NCBI RefSeq assembly: GCF_009192735.1
Contig: NZ_VTFU01000001.1
Location: forward strand, 744,001 to 808,000
From: Arthrobacter gandavensis
GTDB taxonomy: Bacteria > Actinomycetota > Actinomycetes > Actinomycetales > Micrococcaceae
Length of the DNA stretch: 64,000 bases
Reading direction: 5' to 3'
Positions 24,057-33,655 of this stretch are shown piece after piece (position 1 is the first letter of the stretch; each line of letters opens with the position of its first letter). The translations under genes were made by a program, and so were the position numbers. The notes below the pieces were generated by a model. It made no database searches. It was not told the DNA's origin and saw only the letters and a program-made list of their open reading frames with translations.

Positions 24057-25406
24057 TTACGCCAGGGCGCCCATGGGATCCCAGGCCGGGAGCACCAGAG
24101 GTTCGTCATCCAGTGCCTGCCGGAATTCCGGAGACAGCCGCGACTTATGAACCACAACTTCGAAGACGTACTCGTCAAACCAGTTGTCCGCCATCGTAAA
24201 GAAACCCTTGTCGCCGGATTCATCCCCCCAGCTGTTTTCCACCCGCCAGCGGCGCGATTCGCCGTCGAGCACGTCCACGCCGGTCAGGAGCATGGCGTGG
24301 GTCATCGCGGAGTCGCCAAAGCGGACACGCGATTCCTTGTCCATGGCCAGTTCGGCGCCGTAGAGTCCGGCGTAGTCGTACAGGCGGGCATCCCAGAGGC
24401 CGTCCTTGCCGGCCATTTGCGGTCCGACGTCGCATCCGAACCAGACCGGCTCCCCGTCCACAATGGCTTCCATGGCCAGCTGCTTGGCCAAGCTGATGTC
24501 CACGTTGAGATAGAGCACCGGGTCGCCGCCGACCACATTGCCCAAGTGCTCGACAGTCAGGGTGGTGCCCTTCGCATGTTCTGACCTCGGATCATCGACG
24601 AGACAAACGTAGTCATCGAGGTTGATGGTGGTGTACTTGGCCAGGAACTGCTGCGGAGTCAGGTTCCCTTCGCGGTGGAAGGACTTGTCATCGGTGGTGT
24701 ATTCCCAGTCGAAGACGGTGGGCGGAGTACCCAGGTGAAGGGTCAGGATCCGGTGAACATCGGCGATGATCCGGGCCTTGGCCTGAGCCTGCCCTGCTGC
24801 GTCACCGTCCGCGCGGAGGCCGCGCAGCTCCTGCGCGCCCCGGCGCAGGAGCGAACACAGGACGGCGTTCATGCGGCCCGTATTGGCGGAGGACTCGGTT
24901 TCCGGCATGACGGATTTCGGCACGGCCCCGTACTTGCGGAACAGGTTCACCGCCATGTTCCACTGGCCGCCGTCACCCAGGACGGTTTCCAGCAGGAACT
25001 GCACCAAGCGGTCATCCTCAGGGCGGCCGGCAGTCTCCAGGATGGACTCCATAAAGAAGTTGGCGCGCTCCAGCTTGTCAAAATACATGGCGTAGTTCTG
25101 CGAAAACTCGAACTCCTTGATGCCCAGGGTCTGTTTGGCGCCAACCCGCAGCAGGTTCAGGGCCGCGAAGAGCCAGCAGCGTCCGGACTTCTCCTGGTTG
25201 GTGACCTTCCAGTCGTCGATGCGGTTTGAAACAGTGGTGGACAGGGCGGTGGCCAGCTGGTGGTCAATGGCGAGCTCACTGACGCTGAAGCGCACAATGG
25301 CGTTCTGCTTCTGTTTCAGGACGGGGTCCGCCGCGAAGGATTCCTGCAGGGCCGCGACCTGCTCCAGGGAAAGGGATGAGACCGAAACGGCCGCCGGGGT
25401 AGTCAT
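24057..25406 (-). CDS. pepC: Aminopeptidase C / bleomycin hydrolase (peptidase family C1B)
   Basis: 449 aa. Papain-type cysteine aminopeptidase that forms hexameric barrels in the cytoplasm and trims peptides. The catalytic cysteine is in KSGRCWLFAALN, the histidine in AMTHAMLLTGVDV and the asparagine in RVENSWGDESG, all intact. The C-terminus (LPAWDPMGALA) is where the family inserts its tail into the active site to enforce aminopeptidase specificity. ATG at 25406 is preferred to an upstream in-frame start because family members begin near this point. Stands alone; the LacI operon promoter lies downstream of it. Confidence 0.92.
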   Translation of the reverse strand: MTTPAAVSVSSLSLEQVAALQESFAADPVLKQKQNAIVRFSVSELAIDHQLATALSTTVSNRIDDWKVTNQEKSGRCWLFAALNLLRVGAKQTLGIKEFEFSQNYAMYFDKLERANFFMESILETAGRPEDDRLVQFLLETVLGDGGQWNMAVNLFRKYGAVPKSVMPETESSANTGRMNAVLCSLLRRGAQELRGLRADGDAAGQAQAKARIIADVHRILTLHLGTPPTVFDWEYTTDDKSFHREGNLTPQQFLAKYTTINLDDYVCLVDDPRSEHAKGTTLTVEHLGNVVGGDPVLYLNVDISLAKQLAMEAIVDGEPVWFGCDVGPQMAGKDGLWDARLYDYAGLYGAELAMDKESRVRFGDSAMTHAMLLTGVDVLDGESRRWRVENSWGDESGDKGFFTMADNWFDEYVFEVVVHKSRLSPEFRQALDDEPLVLPAWDPMGALA

Positions 25407-25480
25407 GGACCCCGTTCTATCCCGGTTCCGGTGTGGTTGCAATCACATCGCGGACCCTGCGCGTCGCAGGTCCAGACCCA

Positions 25481-25505
25481 GGCCCGGGCCCGGGCCCGGG
25501 CCCGG
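25481..25505. repeat. GGCCCG hexanucleotide repeat (4 copies)
   Basis: Four perfect tandem copies of GGCCCG plus one G in the gap between the cysteine hydrolase stop and the pepC start. Because GGGCCC is self-complementary the tract can fold on itself and may hinder transcription, acting as a terminator or slippage hotspot. No T-run accompanies it. Confidence 0.85.
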
Positions 25506-25511
25506 TGGAGC

Positions 25512-26141
25512 CTAGACGCCGCGCCCCTGGGCTGCGGAGGTGGCGAGGTCGCTCTTGGCCAGCGTCTCCCCCGTTCGCAGCGCCGCCGCCCAGGTTCCGG
25601 CGTCGGTGACCGCAGCCCAGTTGGAGTGCAGCAGTGCCATGAGGGTTTCGTGGACCTGGCGTGCCGGTGCGGTGCCGGCCTCGTTGGCCAGGTCGATCGC
25701 GCCGGTCGCGTCGGAGAGGACCTCGATGGCGAAGCCGAGGGGCTCGGCAGCCGCGGCGGAGGCGATCACGCAGTTGTTGGTCATGTAGCCAATCAGGGTA
25801 ATGGTGTCGATCCCCTGCTCCCGCAGCCAGGGTTCCAGGTCCGTGCCGGCGAAGATGCTGGAGAACTGCTTGCTGATGCGCTTTGCGGCATTCTCCTCCT
25901 GCGCGGCCACACCGGGATGGTTCTGCCAGGTCGGCGAGCCGGAGGCAAAGACCGGGGCTTCGGCCGGGAGTTCGTGCTGCACGAGCACCACCGGCACCCC
26001 GGCGTCCCGTGCCTCCTTGATGGCGGACTGGATGACGGCGACTGAATCATCCCGGTTCGGATACTGGATCGGAAGCAGTCCGTCGTCGAAGTACTCCTGC
26101 TGGGCGTCAATGACAATCAGGGCGCGGCGTGGCGTGGTCAT
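25512..26141 (-). CDS. Cysteine hydrolase, isochorismatase-like family
   Basis: 209 aa. The isochorismatase/nicotinamidase fold is recognised by ALIVIDAQQEYF (catalytic aspartate), a downstream lysine or acidic region around LREQGIDTITLIGYMTNNCVIASAAAAEPLGF (cis-peptide and catalytic cysteine in MTNNCV) and EVLSDATGAI. ATG at 26141 has an AGGAGA ribosome site; an upstream in-frame start is less likely. It trails the luciferase-like gene by 54 bp on the same strand, so the two may be co-transcribed. Substrate (an amide or enol ether) unknown. Confidence 0.87.
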   Translation of the reverse strand: MTTPRRALIVIDAQQEYFDDGLLPIQYPNRDDSVAVIQSAIKEARDAGVPVVLVQHELPAEAPVFASGSPTWQNHPGVAAQEENAAKRISKQFSSIFAGTDLEPWLREQGIDTITLIGYMTNNCVIASAAAAEPLGFAIEVLSDATGAIDLANEAGTAPARQVHETLMALLHSNWAAVTDAGTWAAALRTGETLAKSDLATSAAQGRGV

Positions 26142-26195
26142 GGGGATCTCCTGGAATGGTTGGGCGGGAAAGGCTGACATTTTGAAGTGGGTTTA

Positions 26196-27284
26196 CTAAC
26201 CGGCCGCCGGCAGGGCGTCCGGCCGGGGCAGCGAGTAGTGGTCGGCGAGGAGGTTGATGCCTTCTTCGTCGAGGGAGGCCGAGTGGCCGCCGACAACGAG
26301 CATGACTTCGTCGACGCCGGTGCGCCGCCAGAGTGCTTCCAGGCGGTCGGCCACGGCGGCGGCGTTCCCGTGGAAACTGCGGTCGGTGTAGGAGTCGAGG
26401 ATCTGCCGCTCCTGCAGGGTGGCCTCATAGGCCTCGACCTCGTCCGGGGGCAGCAGCAGGTAGCCTTCCCGCTTGAACATCCGCAGCATCGCCATCGCCG
26501 ACGTCGCGGCCTGACGTTTCGCCGCTGCCGCGTCGTCGCTGATGGCCACTGACACGCTCACCACGGTCTGCGGCTCCGCGAGCACGTCGGAGGGCCGGAA
26601 GCTGTCCCGATACAGCTGCATAGCGGTGTCGATGTCGGCGTCGCCGAACTGCAGGGCGAAGGCGTACGGCCGGCCAAGTTGCCCGGCCAGCCGGGCCGAG
26701 TACGGAGAGGAACCCAGGATCCACATCTCCGGAAGGGCCGGCGACGGCGACACCCGGTTTTCCCTGGCCTGCCAGGGGCCGGGCACCGCATGGACGTGCC
26801 GGTACGGGTGGTCGGACGGGAACTCGTCCCGAAGGAATGCCTCCAGTTCCAGCACCTGCTGCGGAAAGCCGTCATTGGCATCTGCACCACGCCGCAGGGC
26901 CGCGGCCGTGGCGCCGTCCGTTCCGGGGGCGCGCCCCACCCCCAGATCGATCCGGCCCGGGGCGAGTGCCTCCAGCATCCCGAACTGCTCGGCGATCAGC
27001 AGCGGGGAATGGTTGGGCAGCATGACTCCCCCGGCTCCCAGGCGGATAGCCGCGGTTTCGGCGATGAGCCGGGCAACCATCAGCTGCGGCGACGATACGG
27101 AGGTTGCTCCCATGGCGTGGTGTTCGGACATCCAGAACCGGTGATAGCCCCGGCGGTCCGCGGTTCGGGCGAGCGAAATGACCGCTGCAAGGCCCTCCTC
27201 AGCAGTCATCCCCACTCCCGTGCCGCCCGCGGACAGGACGGATAACTTGAACGGCGCCGTGCCGGAAGTTCGACCGTGGTGCAT
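26196..27284 (-). CDS. LLM-class flavin-dependent monooxygenase (luciferase-like)
   Basis: 362 aa. Luciferase-like family with KLSVLSAGGTGVGMTAEEGL at the N-terminus, FWMSEHHAMGATSVSSPQL, APGRIDLGVGRAPGTD and PEMWILGSSPYSARLAGQLGRPYAFALQF, typical of the MsnO8/YhbW-like subgroup. Uses reduced FMN to oxidise an organic substrate. ATG at 27284 with an AGGAG ribosome site. Divergent from the CGNR regulator at 27374, which may control it. Confidence 0.9.
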   Translation of the reverse strand: MHHGRTSGTAPFKLSVLSAGGTGVGMTAEEGLAAVISLARTADRRGYHRFWMSEHHAMGATSVSSPQLMVARLIAETAAIRLGAGGVMLPNHSPLLIAEQFGMLEALAPGRIDLGVGRAPGTDGATAAALRRGADANDGFPQQVLELEAFLRDEFPSDHPYRHVHAVPGPWQARENRVSPSPALPEMWILGSSPYSARLAGQLGRPYAFALQFGDADIDTAMQLYRDSFRPSDVLAEPQTVVSVSVAISDDAAAAKRQAATSAMAMLRMFKREGYLLLPPDEVEAYEATLQERQILDSYTDRSFHGNAAAVADRLEALWRRTGVDEVMLVVGGHSASLDEEGINLLADHYSLPRPDALPAAG

Positions 27285-27373
27285 ACCAACTCCTCATGGA
27301 AACATACAGTTTTAAGCGTGATAAGACCCTAACAGGCACCTCACGGTTAAACGAAACTGATACCATGAGAAAC

Positions 27374-27961
27374 ATGTCTGACTCCATACCCGAAGCCGCC
27401 CCGGGAGCCCAGGAACACCCTTGCCTGGCGTTGATCAACAGCGCCGGCCTGCAGCCCGGGGGCAAGACCTATGATGAGCTGGCCACCCCGGAAGCAGCAG
27501 TGGCCTGGCTGAAGGCTCACGGACTCATTGCGCCCGACGCCGTTCTGTACGAACACTGCCGGGGCCGGCTGGCAGCGCTGCGCGCAGATCTGCGTGCTCT
27601 GTTCACTGCCTTCACGGCGGGTGAGGCTCCTCCGGCTGCGGCCGTGGACGCCGTGAACCGCGCGCTCACTGCCGCACCGGGCACTTTGCTGCTGCGGTTT
27701 GATCCCGCGGCGGGATTCCTCCGTTCCGCCGACCACCCCGTGACACAGGTCGTTGAGCACGTCATGGCAGTCATCGCCGACGACGCCGCGGCTCTGCTCA
27801 GCGGTGAACAGGCGGCACAGCTCGCGCCCTGTGAAGCGGATTCGTGTGACAGGTTCTTCCTCCGCACGCACGGACGGCGGCAATGGTGCTCGACCCGCTG
27901 TGGCGACCGGGTCCGCGCTGCCCGGGCCTACGCACGCAAACGCACCCTTCAGGGCGCCTGA
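27374..27961 (+). CDS. CGNR zinc-finger / ABATE-domain regulator
   Basis: 195 aa. The N-terminal ABATE-like region (HPCLALINSAGLQP, AAVAWLKAHGLI) leads to a C-terminal zinc finger with CEADSCDRFFLRTHGRRQWCSTRCGDRVRAARAYARKR. The signature is CGDR instead of the usual CGNR. Such proteins are thought to be stress-linked transcription factors with an effector-binding N-terminal domain. Start is uncertain: ATG at 27374 or 27365. Its divergent placement opposite the flavin monooxygenase suggests it regulates that gene. Confidence 0.85.
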   Translation: MSDSIPEAAPGAQEHPCLALINSAGLQPGGKTYDELATPEAAVAWLKAHGLIAPDAVLYEHCRGRLAALRADLRALFTAFTAGEAPPAAAVDAVNRALTAAPGTLLLRFDPAAGFLRSADHPVTQVVEHVMAVIADDAAALLSGEQAAQLAPCEADSCDRFFLRTHGRRQWCSTRCGDRVRAARAYARKRTLQGA

Positions 27962-28035
27962 CTCCGTTACGCGTTTCGCGGACTCGGCCCCGGCAATGGC
28001 CTCCTCCCGCGGGTGCCTCGCCTGAGCCGCGCTGC

Positions 28036-29454
28036 TCAGCGAATACTCTCGTACGCCTCAAGCGCGTGACGGCGGGACTCCAACAGGTCCACGAGCGGTT
28101 CGGGATAGGCGGGAGTGAGTGCGTCCGGCACCCAGCGGGCGACGTACTCGCCTTGGGGATCAAAGCGCTTTGCCTGTGTCTGGGGATTGAAGATCCGGAA
28201 GAACGGTGCTGCGTCCGCGCCGGACCCCGCCACCCACTGCCAGTTGGCGGGATTGCTCGCGGGGTCTGCGTCCACCAAGGTCTCCCAGAACCATTCCTCG
28301 CCCACCCGCCAGTGGATGCCCAGGTTCTTGATCAGGAAGCTGGCGGCGACCATCCGCACCCGGTTGTGCATCCAGCCAATGCTCCAAAGCTGCCGTTGAC
28401 CGGCGTCGACCAGCGGAATTCCTGTCAACCCGGCCTTCCACGCATCGAGGGAGTCCAGGCCCTCAGGCCGGGATCCCGACGGCGCCTGCCCCGCCTTCCC
28501 CCGCAGGATTGCCGGGGTTTGCGGTCCGGAGCCCTCTGGGTTTTCCCAGGGGAAGCCGTCGAAGGAAGGCCGCAGGTTCTTTGTCGCCAGGTCCGGATTG
28601 TGAAAGAGCTGGTGCCAGCAGAACTCACGCCAACCAATTTCGGTGCCGAACACGTCCGGCCCGGGCCCGTTTCCGCGGACGCGGGACAGCGCGTGCCACA
28701 CCTGGAACGGACTCACATGCCCCCACCGCAGGTACGGGGAGAGCCGGCTGGTTCCGGGCTTCGCCGGGCGGTCGCGGCCGTCGTTGTAATTCTGCACCGG
28801 ACCGGCCAGGAAGTCGTTGAGTGCGGACAAGCCGGCTTCCTCGCCCGGGGTCCAAGCTTCCGCCAACCCGGTGGCCCAGTTCGGATTCAGCGGCAGCAAG
28901 TTCCAGTCCTGAAGGTGCTCCCCGGTGGGGAGGCCGTCCGGCGGGGCAGCATTCTTGTCCGGAACCGGAAAGGGGGCCCGGAAATCCATCGCGGACACCG
29001 TTCGCCAGAAGGGAGTGAAAACGCGGTACGGTCCGCCGCCGCCCGTACGCACGGTCCAGGGTTCATGCAGCAGCGAAGCCTGAAAGCTCTCCACCTGCAC
29101 ATCCGCGCCCGTCGCCCACGCCTTGACCGCTGTGTCCACTGCCCGCTCCGGCCCGCCGTAGCGCCGATTCCAGAAGATCTGCTCCGCGCCCACCTCCTGC
29201 GTGAACGCAGGAACGACGTCGCCTGCCGGCCCCCGCAAAAGGACCAAAGGAATGCCCAGGGCCTCAAGATCATGCCGCAGGGTGTTCAGTGCGTGGTGCA
29301 GCCACCATTTGGCGGCGGCGCCCAGCGGCCGAATGCCCGGTGATTCCTCGTCCAGAACATAGAGGGCTACCGCGCCGCCGTCGTGCGCTGCTGCCAGGAG
29401 GGCAGGGTTGTCAGCTGTGCGCAGGTCGTCTCGGAGCCAGGCGATGGAAACCAC
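28036..29454 (-). CDS. phr: Deoxyribodipyrimidine photolyase (class I)
   Basis: 472 aa, the normal length for a CPD photolyase using FAD. N-terminal alpha/beta antenna domain starts IAWLRDDLRTADNPALL; the FAD domain shows RLSPYLRWGHVSPFQVWHAL, REFCWHQLFHNPDL, WMHNRVRMVAASFLIKNL and DADPASNPANWQWVAGSGADAAPFFRIFNP. It repairs UV pyrimidine dimers with light. GTG start with an AAGGAAGG ribosome site. Distinction from a 6-4 photolyase or cryptochrome is not possible by eye but class I CPD repair is most likely. Confidence 0.93.
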   Translation of the reverse strand: MVSIAWLRDDLRTADNPALLAAAHDGGAVALYVLDEESPGIRPLGAAAKWWLHHALNTLRHDLEALGIPLVLLRGPAGDVVPAFTQEVGAEQIFWNRRYGGPERAVDTAVKAWATGADVQVESFQASLLHEPWTVRTGGGGPYRVFTPFWRTVSAMDFRAPFPVPDKNAAPPDGLPTGEHLQDWNLLPLNPNWATGLAEAWTPGEEAGLSALNDFLAGPVQNYNDGRDRPAKPGTSRLSPYLRWGHVSPFQVWHALSRVRGNGPGPDVFGTEIGWREFCWHQLFHNPDLATKNLRPSFDGFPWENPEGSGPQTPAILRGKAGQAPSGSRPEGLDSLDAWKAGLTGIPLVDAGQRQLWSIGWMHNRVRMVAASFLIKNLGIHWRVGEEWFWETLVDADPASNPANWQWVAGSGADAAPFFRIFNPQTQAKRFDPQGEYVARWVPDALTPAYPEPLVDLLESRRHALEAYESIR

Positions 29455-29715
29455 GGGCAGATCCTTCCTTTGGATAACACGACCCTACCCGTGGACCTTG
29501 GCACCAGCGGAGTGGCGGTGGGTTCTGTCGTCGCCGTGGCCGTTGGCGTCTCACTCGCCGGGCCGGGAACGATTCGCGCCCCTTGGACCCCGGTATACAC
29601 GGCTGCCCTAGACGGAGGTGGCTCCGTGCGGCAACCTCTGGTAGCAGGGGCCGCCGGGACGAAGCAGCGGAACCCGGACTTTGGCGTCGTCGTTCCCTGA
29701 CAACTGTGAGGCCCC

Positions 29716-30810
29716 ATGAGCAACCGCGAGCCACCCGTGCGACCCGGACTTGCAAGGCCAACACGGATTCTGCTGACCCTGGCGGCTGCGGGTGGCGCCT
29801 GCTGGACCGTATGGGCGGGCCGCTCGATCCTGGGACCACTGGTGCTGGCCGCGGCGCTCATCATTATTGCTCTGCCCGCACGAAGACCCTTGGACAGGCG
29901 CGGCGCCCCAAGCTGGGTGGGCACGCTCGTCGTCGTGGTTATCGCGTGGGGAATCCTGATGGTTCTGGGTGTGCTGGTCCTTCTGGCTTTGGGGCAATTC
30001 GGGAGCATCTTGGTTACCTATGCAGGCCAACTGGAAGAAAGCGCCGAGACACTTGAGCAGTTTTTCCGCGGCCTCGGATTCAGCAATGTGACGATCGACG
30101 AGGTTGCCGGGACGATCCAGCCATCCACACTCCTGACGACCGTTTTCAATGCCGGAACACAACTGTTGGGTCTGGGTACGGCTGTCTTTTTTGTCTTCGC
30201 CTACGTGATGTTCCTCGGGATGGATGCCGCACGGTGGCAGAACCCTCCGAAGGAGCTCGCGGAGGCGAACAGCCGGCGGCTGCACGCTTTCAATCAGTTC
30301 ACCGCCGGAACCAACCGGTACTTCCTCGTCAATTCGATCTTCGGGCTGATTGTCGCGGTGATTGACGGGCTTGCCCTCTGGGTCCTCGGTGTCCCCGGTC
30401 CGTTCGTCTGGGCGGTGCTCGCGTTCGTTACCAACTACATTCCCAATATTGGTTTCGTCCTCGGCGTGGTGCCTCCCGTCGTGCTCGCTGTCGCGGTTGG
30501 CGGGTGGGGGCTGGGGCTGCTGGTGCTGGCCATTTACTGCGTCGTCAACGTCACCCTCCAAGTGCTGATCCAGCCCCGGTTCGTGGGGGAAACAGTTCGG
30601 CTGAGTGTCACGCTGACCTTCGCCTCGGTGGTTCTCTGGACAACCCTGCTGGGAGCGGTCGGCTCGCTCCTGGCGGTGCCGCTTACCCTCTTTGCCCGCT
30701 TTCTGGTGATCGGCGGGGATCCCGGTTCGCGGTTCGCACACTGGATCAGCGGCGATGACGGCTCCGGGGAAGCCCCGGCACTTTCGGATGGACCCCGCAG
30801 CCCGGACTGA
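29716..30810 (+). CDS. AI-2E (TqsA/PerM) family transporter
   Basis: 364 aa with about eight membrane helices and the family pattern: N-terminal helix pair, a soluble amphipathic segment (YAGQLEESAETLEQFFRGLG), and the C-terminal half with FVTNYIPNIGFVLGVVPPVVLA and LIQPRFVGETVRLSVTLTFASVVLW. Members export various small molecules or ions; autoinducer-2 export is only proven for TqsA, so substrate stays open. ATG at 29716. Stands alone between convergent and divergent neighbours. Confidence 0.9.
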   Translation: MSNREPPVRPGLARPTRILLTLAAAGGACWTVWAGRSILGPLVLAAALIIIALPARRPLDRRGAPSWVGTLVVVVIAWGILMVLGVLVLLALGQFGSILVTYAGQLEESAETLEQFFRGLGFSNVTIDEVAGTIQPSTLLTTVFNAGTQLLGLGTAVFFVFAYVMFLGMDAARWQNPPKELAEANSRRLHAFNQFTAGTNRYFLVNSIFGLIVAVIDGLALWVLGVPGPFVWAVLAFVTNYIPNIGFVLGVVPPVVLAVAVGGWGLGLLVLAIYCVVNVTLQVLIQPRFVGETVRLSVTLTFASVVLWTTLLGAVGSLLAVPLTLFARFLVIGGDPGSRFAHWISGDDGSGEAPALSDGPRSPD

Positions 30811-30863
30811 GCGGGTGTCACTTCACAGGAGCGGCCCGGCGCCACTGTTCAAGTGCGACGCCG

Positions 30864-31640
30864 CTACAGGTGCCGTACTGCTCGGATGGCGGCGACCGCC
30901 CGGGGGAAACCGACATACGGGAAGCACTGCACCAGGGCAGCAATGATCTGCGTTTTCGAGTACCCCAGCTCCATGCACGCGCGTCCGTGCGGACCGAGCT
31001 GGGCAGAGGTGTCGCCCAGGGTCGCCAGGGCACACAGCACCAGCAGTTCCCGCTGGGCCAGGGTAAGGCCGCCACGGGTGTAAAAGTCCCCGAAACAGAA
31101 CTCCGTCAGGAACCGGGGCAGCGCTTCGTTGAAGGGATCCGGCAGATCGGCCAGATCATCCTTGATCTCCGTGCCGTACAGCGGCTCCTGCTGCGCGAGC
31201 CCGCGCTGGTACCGGTCGCCGTCGTCGACCGTTCCCTCCTCCGGCAGCGGCAGCGGGATCCCCTGGGCCCGGAACACCGAGTTGACGGTGCCAACAGCAT
31301 TGAGTGTGCGGGGAAAGCCGATAAACGGAGCCAGCTGGTACATGGCCTCCCGCAGTTCAACTGGCGTGACACCAACACGCAGGGCAGCGGCCGCATGGGC
31401 GCCGAGCTGCGGCAGGGTCTGCAGGCAGGCCAGCACGGTCACCGTGATGAGCTCCCGCGTCCGGTCATCAAGGACGCCGGTGCCGAAGACATCGCCGAAA
31501 ATGAAACCGCGCAGGATCTCCATCAGTTCCGGATCATCCTCGGGGGCATTCCGGTCCCGCGGGCCGAACAGCCGCTCATACACTGCCTCGGCCTGGTCCC
31601 GCCGGGAGGGAGGGGCCTGCTGGGGATCGGGTGCAGTCAT
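30864..31640 (-). CDS. Carboxymuconolactone decarboxylase family protein (two CMD domains)
   Basis: 258 aa with two copies of the AhpD/CMD helical domain: TRELITVTVLACLQTLPQLGAHAAAALRVGVTPVELREAMYQLAPFIGFP and LAQRELLVLCALATLGDTSAQLGPHGRACMELGYSKTQIIAALVQCFPYVGFPRA. No CxxC redox pair of AhpD is present, so a decarboxylase/isomerase-like role is more likely than peroxide defence. Preceded on the same strand by an MFS permease 120 bp away; a joint catabolic role is possible. Substrate unknown. Confidence 0.88.
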   Translation of the reverse strand: MTAPDPQQAPPSRRDQAEAVYERLFGPRDRNAPEDDPELMEILRGFIFGDVFGTGVLDDRTRELITVTVLACLQTLPQLGAHAAAALRVGVTPVELREAMYQLAPFIGFPRTLNAVGTVNSVFRAQGIPLPLPEEGTVDDGDRYQRGLAQQEPLYGTEIKDDLADLPDPFNEALPRFLTEFCFGDFYTRGGLTLAQRELLVLCALATLGDTSAQLGPHGRACMELGYSKTQIIAALVQCFPYVGFPRAVAAIRAVRHL

Positions 31641-31760
31641 AGTGCTCGCTCCTTAGGCCCGGCTCTCCGGCCGGTGATGTCCCCACCCATGCAAGCACGG
31701 CAACACCGGTGGCCGCCAGCCTCCCAACATCAATCCGACAATGCCGTCCAGGACGAAAGC

Positions 31761-33008
31761 TCAGCCGCCGGCAGAGCTCCCGGCAGAGACCTGCTGATCT
31801 TCCCGAACGGACTGCCGGTTGAGCCGCTCGGACATGAACAGGCCCAGGGCGGAGAGCAGGATGATGAATACAGGGAAAATCCACATTCCTGCCCAAGTGG
31901 AGGCCAATCCGAAGAACGGCGGAGCCAACGTGGATCCAACATAGGCCGCGGCCATTTGGATCCCAATGATGGCCTGGGAGTTGCGGCGGCCGAAGTTCGC
32001 CGGCGTGGAGTGGATGATCGCGGGGTAGATCGGCGCCGCTCCGAGTCCTGCAATCACCAGCCCGCCGAGTGCCAGCACATCGGTGTTGAGCGGGAGCGCC
32101 AGCATCGCGCCGCCAAGTGCAACCGCGATGAAGCCACCCCTGATGAGCCGACGGTCTCCGATGCGGTCGGCGAAGAAACCGGCCAGGAACCGGCCCGCTG
32201 TGACGCCGAGCAGGAAGAGGGAAGCAAAAGCCGCGGCCGTGGCCGCCGCGATACCGCGTTCATTGACGAGATACGTCGCTGCCCACAGCATGGTTGTGGT
32301 CTCGAGTGAGCAGTAGGCGAAGAAGGCGGTGAGCAGCAGCACAACACCCGGAATCCGAAGTGCCTGGGCGAGCGGGACATGGCCGCCGGCGGCGTCGGAC
32401 CCGGCCGCGTCGTCGGGCTCCTCCGCCGGCAGGCCGGACCGGCCGCCCGGAACGATCGGATTCACTTTCCCCCAGAGCGGGAGGCTGACGAGCAGCATGA
32501 AGGTGAGCACGGCTTGAATCACACCGACAATGCGGTACGCGCTGGACCACTCCAGCCCGGAGGTGAGGACATAGCTCATGATGAAGGGGCTAATGGAGGC
32601 ACCCACTCCCCAGAAGCTGTGCAGCCAGTTCATGTGGCGCGCGCTGTAGTGCAGGGCGACGTAGTTATTGAGGGCCGCATCCACCGCTCCGGCCCCCAGA
32701 CCGTAAGGAATTGCCCACAGGCACAGCATCCAAAACGAGTCGGAAACAGAGAACCCCACGAGGGCGGCGGCGGTCATGCCGACGCTGACGGCCGTGACAC
32801 CACCGACGCTGAACCGGCGTGTGGCCCGCTCGGAGGCCAGGCTCGAGAGGATGGTGCCGGCGGCGATGATCATGGTGATGATGCCGGCGAACGCCACCGG
32901 CACGCCGAGGTCCCGGTGCATCACCGGCCATCCGGCCCCCACAAGTGAGTCCGGAAGACCAAGGCTGACGAAAGCTACGTAGATGATCGCCAAGAGGAGC
33001 GAATACAC
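31761..33008 (-). CDS. MFS transporter
   Basis: 415 aa, twelve predicted membrane helices. Opening segment LPDSLVGAGWPVMHRDLGVPVAFAG resembles the fucose-permease-like (FHS) group, and the second half contains AGRFLAGFFADRIGDRRLIRGG, the standard cytoplasmic MFS loop. GTG start with a GAAAGGTG ribosome site. Likely an importer of a sugar or small acid by proton symport; specificity not deducible. Divergent from the cupin gene at 33230. Confidence 0.9.
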   Translation of the reverse strand: MYSLLLAIIYVAFVSLGLPDSLVGAGWPVMHRDLGVPVAFAGIITMIIAAGTILSSLASERATRRFSVGGVTAVSVGMTAAALVGFSVSDSFWMLCLWAIPYGLGAGAVDAALNNYVALHYSARHMNWLHSFWGVGASISPFIMSYVLTSGLEWSSAYRIVGVIQAVLTFMLLVSLPLWGKVNPIVPGGRSGLPAEEPDDAAGSDAAGGHVPLAQALRIPGVVLLLTAFFAYCSLETTTMLWAATYLVNERGIAAATAAAFASLFLLGVTAGRFLAGFFADRIGDRRLIRGGFIAVALGGAMLALPLNTDVLALGGLVIAGLGAAPIYPAIIHSTPANFGRRNSQAIIGIQMAAAYVGSTLAPPFFGLASTWAGMWIFPVFIILLSALGLFMSERLNRQSVREDQQVSAGSSAGG

Positions 33009-33229
33009 AGTGCGGGAACACCTTTCGGAGGGGTGTGCGGGCTTGGAACCACGCGATATAAGACGATCGTACCGATGCCCTCGCGGATGCCAGGCAGCGA
33101 CCGGCGACGCCGGTGCCCGGGAGCTGGTCCCCCATCACGGGATTTGCACGGCTGTGCCAGTGAAGTTCATTGACATGGGTGCGTCCGTGGCGAAACGGTG
33201 GGTACTTCGGATCGACAGAGGAGAAGACC

Positions 33230-33640
33230 ATGATGATTGAACCCAAGCCGCCCACCGTGAAGAACCCGGCTGAGCAGTTCACCGGAGATGTGTATCTGGA
33301 CCTGATTGCTGCCCCGAAGGACCGCAGCCAGCGGATGGTCGTGGCCAAGGTCCGTTTCCTCCCGGGAGCGCGGACGGCATGGCATTCTCACGCCAAGGGG
33401 CAAACGCTGCACGTCACCGAGGGCACGGCCCTGATGGGCACCCGCGACGGGTTCGTCATCAAGGTCCATCCCGGACAGACCGTCTACACCCCGCCGGGCG
33501 AGGAGCACTGGCACGGCGCCACCCCGGATGACTACATGGAACACCTAGCCATGCTCGAGAACGCCGACGACCCGGCAACCACCACCAGATGGCTGGAACA
33601 CGTCACCGACGCCGACTATTTGAGGCCCGCCTCGGAGTGA
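33230..33640 (+). CDS. Cupin-domain protein
   Basis: 136 aa single cupin. Metal-binding motif 1 is PGARTAWHSHAKGQTLHVTEG (two histidines and a glutamate position) and motif 2 PGQTVYTPPGEEHWHGAT. It resembles the quercetin-dioxygenase-like or carboxymuconolactone-associated small cupins. ATG at 33230 follows GGAGAAGACC; a second ATG follows at once. It is close to MFS and CMD-family genes, which hints at shared metabolism of an aromatic or quinone compound. Confidence 0.85.
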   Translation: MMIEPKPPTVKNPAEQFTGDVYLDLIAAPKDRSQRMVVAKVRFLPGARTAWHSHAKGQTLHVTEGTALMGTRDGFVIKVHPGQTVYTPPGEEHWHGATPDDYMEHLAMLENADDPATTTRWLEHVTDADYLRPASE

Positions 33641-33655
33641 CCCTGCCGGAGGGCT

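Noticed and set aside
29383-29700. Possible small plus-strand hydrophobic protein before the AI-2E permease
   Set aside because: Its first half lies over the photolyase gene and the free part has no ribosome site or recognised family; too weak to call.
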